A DNA stretch of 5,180 nucleotides, taken from NCBI GenBank assembly GCA_013694635.1, contig JACDCA010000080.1, positions 1 through 5,180 on the forward strand, in the 5' to 3' direction. A program made the translations under genes and the position numbers. Shown here piece by piece: positions 1-5,180 of the stretch. The first letter of the stretch is position 1, and the number at the start of each line of letters is the position of its first letter. The stretch comes from Acidobacteriota bacterium (GTDB taxonomy: Bacteria > Acidobacteriota > Vicinamibacteria > Vicinamibacterales > 2-12-FULL-66-21). Under the pieces are notes generated by a model. That model worked only from the letters and a program-made list of their open reading frames with translations, was not told the origin of the DNA and searched no databases.

Positions 1-1155
1 CACCGCAATCTCTCCCTGGCGCGTGGCGGTGCGCGCGTAAACGAGAATCGAAACGTTCACGCACACTACGAGCAGCAAGAGCGACATCAGGTATTTCACC
101 GAGCGGTACAACCGTCCGGTCTCGGCATTTCTGATGTCAAAAAACGGATACGTGTAGGGCAATACGCGCGGCCGGATCTTCTCGTGCGTCGAGGGAAATG
201 CCGCGGCCGTCTGCTGGCCAACACTGGTGAGCTCCGATTGCGCCGTTTCGAGTGTCGAGCCGGGCGCGAGTCGCCCGAACACGAGCACGTCAGGTCCCTT
301 CAGCCGTACGGAGCTCGCGGGGTTCACCTTGAGAGGAATCCAGATCCGATGGTTGATCGGGAAGGCGAAGCCTTCCGGCATGACGCCCACGATTGAATAC
401 GTGAGCGACCCGAGCTGCAGCGTCCGCGACAGGATCGTGGGATCACCGTCGAACCGGGATTTCCACAGGTCGTAGCCGATCACGACCACGGGAGGAGCGG
501 CTTCGCGCTCGTCTCCGTCGAGGAGGTGCCGGCCCATCATCGGCGCGACGCGCGCGACCCGGAATCCCGAGGCGCTCATTTCCGCGACGCGCACGCTCTC
601 CGGCTGGCCGCCGGAAGCAATCAGGTTCCGTCCGACCTGCCGATACGCGCCGACGTCCACGAGCGACTTCACGTCGCGCCGCCAGATCAGGAGGTCGTGC
701 AGCACGCGACGCTCGGGCCCGTTCTTCGCGGCATCCCACGTGAGGACCGTGATGATGCGATCCCCGGCATCGAGCGGGAGCGCCGGATCGGTGAACCTGT
801 TGATGATGCTGGAGGCGCCAGCCGCGATCGCGATGGCCATCGCCATCCCGAAGACCCCAACCAGTGTCAGACCGGGATATCGCACGAGCATCCGGAAGCC
901 GAGTTTGAAATCCATCCACGAGAATCCGGTGCTCATATCCGCGGCTCTGCTGCGGTTGCGGAGTCGTTCTGCGAAGAAGTGGGTGGCAAAGGAGAGGGCT
1001 TGCGCGAGGTACCAAAGCCGCGAGCGGATGGCCCCAACGGTCCGTCGGCGTCGCCGAAAGTTCTCTTCCAGGTCGCCGGAGACGTCCTCCCGGACGTCGT
1101 CAGGCAGCGCGCGCTCGAGGATCCAGCGCGCGAGACGCGGTGGCGCCCCTTTCAC
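1..1155 (-). CDS. ADOP-family FtsX/MacB-like ABC permease, N-terminal part (cut by window edge)
   Basis: The frame is open from a GTG at 1155 to the window edge (385 codons), so the 3' half is missing; family members are usually about 800-900 residues. Residues 1-70 form a charged helical prefix (LARWILERALPDDVREDVSG) like the permease-prefix domain of acidobacterial orphan permeases. Residues 80-120 carry the FtsX-type entry (LGFRMLVRYPGLTLVG) and a first membrane helix. Residues about 125-335 are a MacB-type periplasmic core with the signatures VVVIGYDLWKSRFDGDP and YSIVGVMPEGFAFP. A second membrane helix lies at about 354-374 (LMSLLLLVVCVNVSILVYA). It is an inner-membrane protein with no ATPase domain in the visible part; the exported substrate is unknown. 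The GTG overlaps the padR stop as GTGA and has a GAGG 6 nt upstream, so the two genes are probably translationally coupled. Family assignment is strong; transport function is inferred from the family. Confidence 0.93.
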   Translation of the reverse strand, partial: MKGAPPRLARWILERALPDDVREDVSGDLEENFRRRRRTVGAIRSRLWYLAQALSFATHFFAERLRNRSRAADMSTGFSWMDFKLGFRMLVRYPGLTLVGVFGMAMAIAIAAGASSIINRFTDPALPLDAGDRIITVLTWDAAKNGPERRVLHDLLIWRRDVKSLVDVGAYRQVGRNLIASGGQPESVRVAEMSASGFRVARVAPMMGRHLLDGDEREAAPPVVVIGYDLWKSRFDGDPTILSRTLQLGSLTYSIVGVMPEGFAFPINHRIWIPLKVNPASSVRLKGPDVLVFGRLAPGSTLETAQSELTSVGQQTAAAFPSTHEKIRPRVLPYTYPFFDIRNAETGRLYRSVKYLMSLLLLVVCVNVSILVYARTATRQGEIAV

Positions 1156-1481
1156 TTCGTGCCTCGAAGGCCGGGGTCGAGCCCTTTCCACATGCGATCG
1201 AGCACACGCCGGGATTCGCGCAGGCTCTCGAGGCCCGAGGCTGTAACTCTCACGCAGCGGCGTGCCTTCCCGCCGCGCTCGGGAGTCGGGTCGCTCATCG
1301 AGGAAGAGAGGAGTCCCTTCTGTTCGAGGCGTCGCAGGGTGACGTAGACCGCTGCGGGCGACACGGATCGCCCGGTGCGCCGCTCGATCTCATCCACGAT
1401 CGGAACACCGTAGACGTCGTCGCCGAGCTGGACGATGGAGAGAAGGACCATCTGCTCGAATTCGCCGAGTGCTTCGCGCAT
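1152..1481 (-). CDS. PadR-family transcriptional regulator
   Basis: A 109-residue winged-helix DNA-binding protein. Residues 1-20 (LGEFEQMVLLSIVQLG) and YGVPIVDEIERRTG (24-37) are the classic PadR N-terminal helices. Residues 39-60 (SVSPAAVYVTLRRLEQKGLL) are the recognition helix and the turn after it, and 69-81 (RGGKARRCVRVTA) form the basic wing. The C-terminal helix (about 82-98) is short, as in the small PadR proteins, where it normally mediates dimerisation. The ATG at 1481 is chosen because an in-frame TGA sits three codons upstream, at 1490-1488. The stop overlaps the GTG of the downstream permease by 4 nt. In Acidobacteriota such regulators commonly precede ADOP permeases and are assumed to repress them. 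By family analogy it should bind a palindrome in its own promoter, probably in the AT-rich island at 1519-1545. The ligand or signal is unknown. Confidence 0.95.
   Translation of the reverse strand: MREALGEFEQMVLLSIVQLGDDVYGVPIVDEIERRTGRSVSPAAVYVTLRRLEQKGLLSSSMSDPTPERGGKARRCVRVTASGLESLRESRRVLDRMWKGLDPGLRGTK
1162..1165 (-). promoter_or_regulatory. Ribosome binding site of the ADOP permease
   Basis: GAGG on the minus strand lies inside the end of the padR-like gene, 6 nt before the GTG at 1155. It supports GTG as the true start rather than an internal Met such as residue 74, and fits re-initiation after the padR stop. Confidence 0.6.
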
Positions 1482-1491
1482 CAGTTGTCAT

Positions 1492-1498
1492 CTCCGCC
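1492..1498 (-). promoter_or_regulatory. Probable ribosome binding site of the padR-like gene
   Basis: GGCGGAG on the minus strand ends 10 nt before the ATG at 1481. The spacing is long, so the site is probably weak. A nearer out-of-frame ATG directly follows it and yields no gene. Confidence 0.45.
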
Positions 1499-1518
1499 AG
1501 AGACTGCTGTGCCCTCCG

Positions 1519-1545
1519 TAAAAACATACAACGCTATGATAATAT
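1519..1545. promoter_or_regulatory. AT-rich island: candidate padR promoter and PadR operator
   Basis: By eye, 21 of 27 bases are A or T in an otherwise GC-rich window. It holds the inverted repeat CATA-N6-TATG (1525-1538) and the near-palindrome TATGATAATA (1535-1544; 8 of 10 positions symmetric). On the minus strand, TATTAT (1544-1539) is a good -10 candidate for the padR-like gene and would give a leader of about 50 nt. No matching -35 was found 16-18 nt before it. PadR proteins often bind AT-rich dyads such as ATGT-Nx-ACAT overlapping their own promoter, and this is the only AT-rich stretch of its kind in the gap. Placement is inference. Confidence 0.4.
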
Positions 1546-1577
1546 GGCTGACAGCGCTCTTCGTTCCGAGAACATCC

Positions 1578-1606
1578 TTGCCTCTCGTCCCCTTCTGCCG
1601 TACCAT
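1578..1606 (+). promoter_or_regulatory. Weak sigma-70-like promoter candidate for the ParB-like gene
   Basis: TTGCCT (1578-1583) and TACCAT (1601-1606) are separated by exactly 17 nt; each matches four of six consensus bases. Transcription would begin near 1613, leaving about 70 nt of leader before the GTG at 1684. Matches this weak occur by chance, so this is only a candidate. Confidence 0.22.
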
Positions 1607-1669
1607 TCCCGTGCGCAGATGGCCTCCGGAGCGTCTCTCGCGCGCATCTTCCCTCAATCAATTCATTCT

Positions 1670-1675
1670 GGTGGG
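1670..1675 (+). promoter_or_regulatory. Possible ribosome binding site of the ParB-like gene
   Basis: GGTGGG ends 8 nt before the GTG at 1684. The match to the Shine-Dalgarno core is poor but the spacing is good. It favours this GTG over the internal ATG at 1816, which has no well-spaced site. Confidence 0.35.
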
Positions 1676-1683
1676 TCCATACT

Positions 1684-2814
1684 GTGTCGGAGTCTGATTT
1701 CATCGCTTCACGCGACTCTGAAAACCTTCCTCTCACACGCCCTGACGACCTCGTTCAACGGCTCGAGAGCCGCTCGGTCGTTCCGGAACGTGAGGGATTG
1801 CCGCGCAACTACCGGATGCGTGCCGACGCCCACTACGTGGAACAGCTCGGCTCGCCGGCGCAGCCCGTAATCCGACTCATCCCGCTCGGACAGATCGATG
1901 GTCGTGACCTTCCATCGGCGGATGACGTGCTCGAGCTGACGCAATCGATCGCCGCTCACGGCGTCCTGCATCCGTTGCTCGTTCGCCGCCGGGCCGGACG
2001 GTACACCCTCATCGCCGGACGAAAGCGTCTTGCCGCCGCCATGGCCGCGAAGCTCCACGCTGTGCCCTGCCTGCTGCACGACGCCGAAGGCGCTGCCGCG
2101 GCGGCGTTGAGCGAGGCTGACAACCTGCGCGTGGATCCCGAGGCGCTCCGAGCCGTCGATTCTGACGCCGCGTTTCGCTCACAGCTCGACCTGCTTGCTT
2201 CAGATCTCGAGACGATCCAGACGTCCCTTTCGCTCCTGACCCCGTCGCGCCAGGGTGGGCTCCCGCAGAAGGTCGGCGCCGACCTGATCGGGTCCCAGAC
2301 CTTCCGTGCGGCGTGGCTCGTGAGCAGCATGCGCGGGACGTTCGACGACAGCCGGCGCGTTCCGCTCGGTGCGATCGTCCAGCGTGTGGCCGATTCGTTC
2401 AAAGCGCATTCGACGCTGATTGGCTTGCAGCTGGAATGTTCGGTCGCTGCGGGTGCCGCGGTGTGGCAATTGCCGGAGGATTCGACGACGGCGGCGATCG
2501 CCGGTGCCCTCTTGGCGGCGGTAGTAAGCCTCGACGATGTGGCCAAGCCACGCGTGGAGCTGCACGCCGACTCTCCCCAGCCGAGCACGTTGCATGTGGA
2601 CGTCATTCAGCGCGCCGCCCGGGTCTCACCTCGAATTGGAGAGCTCAGCGATCACGATCGGGGCGGACGAGCGGACGCAGTCATAACCGCGCTGGCGTTG
2701 AAAATCGCGAGAACCGTCACTGCTGCTCACGGCGGAACCGCCGAGCTGACGCCGCTCAAGGGAGCCGGCAGCCTCCTGCGAATGACGTTCCTCGACGCGA
2801 CGAATCGGGCCTGA
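1684..2814 (+). CDS. ParB/Srx-domain protein fused to a degenerate histidine-kinase-like module
   Basis: 376 residues, no signal peptide or membrane helix, so presumably cytoplasmic. Residues 62-150 are a ParB N-terminal domain: IRLIPLGQID, then AAHGVLHPLLVRR (90-102), YTLIAGRKRLAAA (107-119, the GERRxRA box with Glu changed to Arg) and EADNLRVDPEAL (144-155, the ENxxR box). There is no ParB helix-turn-helix after it. Residues 164-260 resemble a kinase DHp pair: LASDLETIQTSLSLL, then SSMRGTFDDSRRVPLGAIVQ leading to IGLQLECSVAAG. Residues 261-370 resemble HATPase_c, ending ALALKIARTVTAAHGG (336-351) against the usual GLGLAIxRxIVxxHGG. The acceptor His, N-box Asn (ALLAAV at 275-280 for NLLxNA) and G2 glycines are absent, so catalysis is unlikely. 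The GTG start is the first canonical one in an open stretch beginning at 1552; residues 39-55 (LPRNYRMRADAHYVEQL) could instead be N-terminal. It heads an apparent operon. The ParB domain is clear; the kinase-like part is my own reading; the role is unknown. Confidence 0.88.
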   Translation: MSESDFIASRDSENLPLTRPDDLVQRLESRSVVPEREGLPRNYRMRADAHYVEQLGSPAQPVIRLIPLGQIDGRDLPSADDVLELTQSIAAHGVLHPLLVRRRAGRYTLIAGRKRLAAAMAAKLHAVPCLLHDAEGAAAAALSEADNLRVDPEALRAVDSDAAFRSQLDLLASDLETIQTSLSLLTPSRQGGLPQKVGADLIGSQTFRAAWLVSSMRGTFDDSRRVPLGAIVQRVADSFKAHSTLIGLQLECSVAAGAAVWQLPEDSTTAAIAGALLAAVVSLDDVAKPRVELHADSPQPSTLHVDVIQRAARVSPRIGELSDHDRGGRADAVITALALKIARTVTAAHGGTAELTPLKGAGSLLRMTFLDATNRA

Positions 2815-2840
2815 GGCTTCAAATCGACGCGCACTACGTT

Positions 2841-3968
2841 TTGGCACTGGTCCTCGCCATCCTTCTCGCCGCTGGTCAGCCGGCGGCCAACCGCCAGCGC
2901 CCGCAACCCGCGGCTGCGCCTTTCACCACCACCCTCTCCCAAGCGGAGATGTCGAACAAGCAGGCGGTGGTTAACACTACGGCCGGCACGTTCGTCATAG
3001 ACCTGAAGCCGGAGCTTGCGCCGAATCACGTCGGATATTTCATGAAGCTCGCCGCTGAGGGGGCGTACGACCGGACGGTTTTTCATCGCGTGATCCGCCT
3101 CGGAATCATCCAGGGAGGGGATCCACTCTCGAAGAACCCGGCGAAGGCGAGCGCCTACGGAACCGGCGGGCTTGGGGTGTTGAAGGCGGAGATCACGAGT
3201 GAGCGCGCGACTCGCGGCGCCGTTGCCGCTGTCATTCAGCCGGGAAAGCCTGACAGCGCCGGCGCGCAGTTCTTCGTCTGCGTCACCGACCAGCCGGCCC
3301 TCGACGGCAAGTACACCATCTTCGGTCGCGTATCCGAAGGGTTGGATGTCGTGACGAAGCTTTCGGAGTCAGACGCAAGCGCTGACGGGAAGCCCACATC
3401 GCGGGTCGAAATCGTGTCGGTCACGATCCGCGACACGCCGCCGCCGGAGCCGGAGCCGTTTGCCGCGGCTACGCCCGCGGAGCTCGGGAGTCATCGCGCG
3501 ATTCTCGACACGCGCGCGGGGCCGATCACGATCGAGCTGTTCGGCGACAAGGCACCGGAACATGTGCGCAACTTCCTGCGCCTCGCGCAGTCCGGCGTCT
3601 ATGACGCGATGGCGTTCCACCGGGTGGTCCGCGGCTTCGCCATTCAGACGGGGGCAGTGACGAGTCGCGGGCCGTTGACCGACAAGCAGCACAAATATGT
3701 CCGCCAGGTGAAGGCGGAGTTGAACGACGTCAAACACGTGAAAGGCATTGTGTCGATGGCGCACGGCGGAGATCCGAATACCGCCATGACCTCCTTCTTC
3801 ATCGTCACCGCGGATGCGCCGTCACTCGACGGCAAGTACACTGCCTTCGGACGCGTCATCGACGGGATGCAGGTTGTGGAGGCGATAGAACGGGCGGAGG
3901 TAAACGGCGAGACACCTTCGAACCGTATCGAACTGAAGTCCGTCCGCGTCGTTCCTCCGTCTAAGTGA
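2841..3968 (+). CDS. Exported peptidyl-prolyl isomerase with two tandem cyclophilin domains
   Basis: Catalyses cis-trans isomerisation of prolyl bonds, probably in the periplasm. Numbered from TTG 2841 (375 residues), 1-16 are hydrophobic (ALVLAILLAAGQPA), a likely signal peptide. Domain 1 (about 42-197) has FHRVIRLGIIQGGDP (81-95), AQFFVCVTD (142-150) and LDGKYTIFGRV (154-164). After a Pro/Glu linker (200-206), domain 2 (about 218-371) has FHRVVRGFAIQTGA (259-272), TSFFIVTAD (317-325) and LDGKYTAFGRV (329-339). Both keep the catalytic Arg (83, 261) and the Gln (91, 269). Domain 1 has Gly where cyclophilin A has Phe60; domain 2 keeps that Phe (266). The Trp121 and His126 positions are Ala and Tyr in domain 1, Ser and Tyr in domain 2. 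The start is uncertain: ATG 2949 would lose the signal peptide; CTG 2811 would overlap the upstream stop and add residues with one Arg. No start has a good ribosome site. The gap to the upstream gene is 26 nt, so it is probably in the same operon. The isomerase call is firm; the start and location are not. Confidence 0.93.
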   Translation: MALVLAILLAAGQPAANRQRPQPAAAPFTTTLSQAEMSNKQAVVNTTAGTFVIDLKPELAPNHVGYFMKLAAEGAYDRTVFHRVIRLGIIQGGDPLSKNPAKASAYGTGGLGVLKAEITSERATRGAVAAVIQPGKPDSAGAQFFVCVTDQPALDGKYTIFGRVSEGLDVVTKLSESDASADGKPTSRVEIVSVTIRDTPPPEPEPFAAATPAELGSHRAILDTRAGPITIELFGDKAPEHVRNFLRLAQSGVYDAMAFHRVVRGFAIQTGAVTSRGPLTDKQHKYVRQVKAELNDVKHVKGIVSMAHGGDPNTAMTSFFIVTADAPSLDGKYTAFGRVIDGMQVVEAIERAEVNGETPSNRIELKSVRVVPPSK

Positions 3969-3976
3969 GCGTTCCG

Positions 3977-4001
3977 CCGGCGTTGGCACTGCCAGGGCCG
4001 G
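3977..4001 (+). other. GC-rich intercistronic hairpin
   Basis: A 25-nt inverted repeat just after the isomerase stop. Arms CCGGC (3977-3981) and GCCGG (3997-4001) pair fully. The inner arms GTTGG and CCAGG add three Watson-Crick pairs and a G-U pair after one G-G mismatch, around the loop CACTG. No T-run follows, so it is not a standard intrinsic terminator. It may be a processing or mRNA-stability element between co-transcribed genes, or a weak terminator. Confidence 0.4.
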
Positions 4002-4015
4002 CCCACCGGAAATTC

Positions 4016-4020
4016 AGGAG
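4016..4020 (+). promoter_or_regulatory. Ribosome binding site of the beta-propeller gene
   Basis: AGGAG lies 6 nt before the ATG at 4027. It is the best Shine-Dalgarno match in the window and fixes the start, suggesting stronger translation than for its upstream neighbours. Confidence 0.8.
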
Positions 4021-4026
4021 ATCCAC

Positions 4027-5180
4027 ATGTTCCGCCGCATTGCAACCACCGCGTTCGTCACATCCATCCTCGCTCTGTCATTACCGGCTGTCGTTTCGAA
4101 CCGCACACTGGACGACTGGCCCCAGTGGCGGGGGAAGAACCGCGACGGCGTATCGGTTGAGAAAGGCCTAATGAAGACCTGGCCCCAGGGAGGGCCGAAA
4201 CTGGCGTGGACAGCGAACGGGGCCGGTGAAGGGTATTCGTCGTTCTCCGTCGCGGGCGGAAAGGTCTATACGCTGGGGGCCCGCGCCGGGACCGAGTACG
4301 TGATGGCCTTTGACGAGGCCACGGGCAAGAAGCTCTGGGAAGTCGCCAACGGCGCGCGCTTCAGCAACGATCGCGGTGATGGACCGCGGGCCACCCCCAC
4401 GATCAGCGGGGGGGCGCTCTATGCGTACGGTGCCAGCGGTGACCTGTCGGCGCTCGACGCGGCCAGCGGAAAGGCGATCTGGAAGATCAACGTGATCGAG
4501 AAGTTCGGCGGCGGCAACATCACGTGGGGATTGAGCGAGTCGCCGCTCGTTCTCGCCGACCGGGTGCTGGTCAACGCCGGCGGGCCCAAGGCCTCGATTG
4601 TGGCAGTCAGCCGCAAGGATGGCTCGGTGCTCTGGCGCAGCGAGAGCGATGAACCGGGCTACTCGTCGGGGGTGGTTCACGAGTTCGGGGGGGTGCCGCA
4701 GGCGATCTTCTTCACGGCGCGGCGGGGCGTCGCGGTCGACACGCGCGACGGGCGGCTGCTGTGGAGCTACGACCGCATGTCCAATCGCACCGCGAACGTT
4801 GCTACGCCGATCGCACGTGGCAACAAGGTGTTCTTTTCATCCGACTACGGTACCGGTGCCGGGCTCCTGGAGCTCACGGCGTCGGGCAAGGACATCTCGG
4901 CGAAGGAGGTCTACTTCACGCGCGAGATGCGCAATCATCACTCGAGCTCCGTGCTGGTGGGCGACCATCTCTACGGATTTTCGAGCGCCATCCTGACCGC
5001 GATGAAGTTCGACAGCGGCGAGGTCGCCTGGCGCGATCGCAGCGTCGGCAAGGGAGCGGTCGTTTTTGCGGACGACCGGCTCTATCTCTTCAGCGAGAGC
5101 GGAGTCGTCGGTCTCGCCGCGGCGGATCCGACCGGCTATCGCGAGCACGGCCGCTTCCAGATCAAGACCGGGTCCCTCCC
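4027..5180 (+). CDS. Secreted PQQ-repeat beta-propeller protein, N-terminal part (cut by window edge)
   Basis: 384 codons are open to the window edge and the 3' end is missing. Residues 1-24 are a signal peptide (MFRRIATTAFVTSILALSLP, then a possible VVS cut), so the protein is probably periplasmic. The mature start DDWPQWRGKNRDGVS (29-43) and GLMKTWPQGGPKLAW (47-61) are hallmarks of a PQQ-binding-like propeller family frequent in Acidobacteria and Planctomycetes. Five blade signatures of the type A-x-D-x-x-[ST]G-x-x-x-W are visible: VMAFDEATGKKLWEV (92-106), LSALDAASGKAIWKI (140-154), IVAVSRKDGSVLWRS (191-205), GVAVDTRDGRLLWSY (234-248) and LTAMKFDSGEVAWRD (323-337). Such proteins are often annotated as PQQ-dependent alcohol dehydrogenase-like or BamB-like. 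I see no evidence that a cofactor is bound, and many members are thought to act as scaffolds or binding proteins. Translation starts at ATG 4027 with a strong ribosome site. It follows the isomerase gene by 58 nt on the same strand. Fold is confident; function is open. Confidence 0.94.
   Translation, partial: MFRRIATTAFVTSILALSLPAVVSNRTLDDWPQWRGKNRDGVSVEKGLMKTWPQGGPKLAWTANGAGEGYSSFSVAGGKVYTLGARAGTEYVMAFDEATGKKLWEVANGARFSNDRGDGPRATPTISGGALYAYGASGDLSALDAASGKAIWKINVIEKFGGGNITWGLSESPLVLADRVLVNAGGPKASIVAVSRKDGSVLWRSESDEPGYSSGVVHEFGGVPQAIFFTARRGVAVDTRDGRLLWSYDRMSNRTANVATPIARGNKVFFSSDYGTGAGLLELTASGKDISAKEVYFTREMRNHHSSSVLVGDHLYGFSSAILTAMKFDSGEVAWRDRSVGKGAVVFADDRLYLFSESGVVGLAAADPTGYREHGRFQIKTGSL

Larger units (their letters stand above)
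1482..1683. promoter_or_regulatory. Divergent intergenic control region
   Basis: This 202-nt non-coding gap separates the minus-strand padR-permease unit from the plus-strand genes, so it must hold promoters for both. Most of it is GC-rich, with one AT-rich stretch close to the padR-like gene. No RNA gene, terminator or long repeat was seen. A small inverted repeat (GTTC-CGA-GAAC, 1563-1573) is present but too short to interpret. Confidence 0.75.

Noticed and set aside
526..1347. Plus-strand open frame of 273 codons
   Set aside because: It lies antisense to the ADOP permease and padR-like genes, both of which have clear family motifs. The translation is Arg/Pro/Glu-rich without domain features, as expected from the opposite strand of GC-rich coding DNA.
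1563..1573. Inverted repeat GTTC-CGA-GAAC as a LexA-like operator
   Set aside because: The arms are only 4 bp with a 3-nt spacer, which differs from the known GAAC-N4-GTTC arrangement, and a repeat this short is expected by chance.
1956..2606. Minus-strand open frame of 216 codons
   Set aside because: It is antisense to the ParB-like gene. The composition is Ser/Arg/Ala-rich low complexity, with no recognisable motif and no ribosome site considered.
2313..2840. Long 5' extension of the isomerase reading frame into the ParB-like gene
   Set aside because: The frame is open only by chance inside the ParB-like gene. The translated stretch is Arg-rich and unlike any domain, and the sequence becomes protein-like only at the hydrophobic leader.
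1825..2840. Shared 14-base pattern GACGC-N-CACTACGT in the ParB-like gene (near 1826) and at the isomerase leader (near 2826)
   Set aside because: Both encode the residues DAHYV but in unrelated protein contexts, and the similarity stops at once on both sides. It is treated as coincidence rather than a repeat or attachment site.
4168..4680. Minus-strand open frame of 170 codons opposite the propeller gene
   Set aside because: The plus strand carries repeated propeller blade motifs and a signal peptide across this stretch; the antisense translation shows no family features.

Overview
This 5.2 kb GC-rich window looks like chromosomal DNA of an Acidobacteriota bacterium. The main support is a PadR-family repressor gene overlapping a gene for an acidobacterial-type orphan FtsX/MacB permease (ADOP family), a pairing typical of that phylum. 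A large PQQ-type beta-propeller protein of the 'DWPQWRG' kind, common in Acidobacteria and Planctomycetes, fits as well. The phylum call is an inference from gene content; nothing here resolves genus or species.

Layout. On the minus strand, positions 1481 down to 1 hold the padR-like gene and the N-terminal 385 residues of the ADOP permease, joined by a 4-nt GTGA stop/start overlap. A divergent intergenic region (1482-1683) follows, containing a conspicuous AT-rich island. On the plus strand three genes run in one direction: a ParB/Srx-domain protein (1684-2814), an apparently exported protein with two tandem cyclophilin-type peptidyl-prolyl isomerase domains (about 2841-3968), and a secreted PQQ-repeat beta-propeller protein (4027 to the right edge, incomplete). 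Gaps of 26 and 58 nt suggest an operon, with a GC-rich hairpin in the second gap. No RNA gene, CRISPR array, insertion sequence or long repeat was seen.

Most notable is the ParB-like gene. After its ParB N-terminal domain, the remaining ~210 residues read column by column like the DHp and ATP-binding (HATPase_c) region of a sensor histidine kinase. However, the phospho-acceptor His, the N-box Asn and the G2-box glycines are all replaced. It therefore looks like a ParB-domain/pseudo-histidine-kinase fusion, whose function I cannot name. It lies directly upstream of two genes for envelope proteins.

Working together: the PadR protein probably autoregulates itself and the permease from the intergenic region. 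The plus-strand genes may form a separate unit in which a cytoplasmic regulator-like protein is co-transcribed with a periplasmic foldase and a periplasmic propeller protein. Whether the two divergent units share regulation cannot be told from sequence alone.
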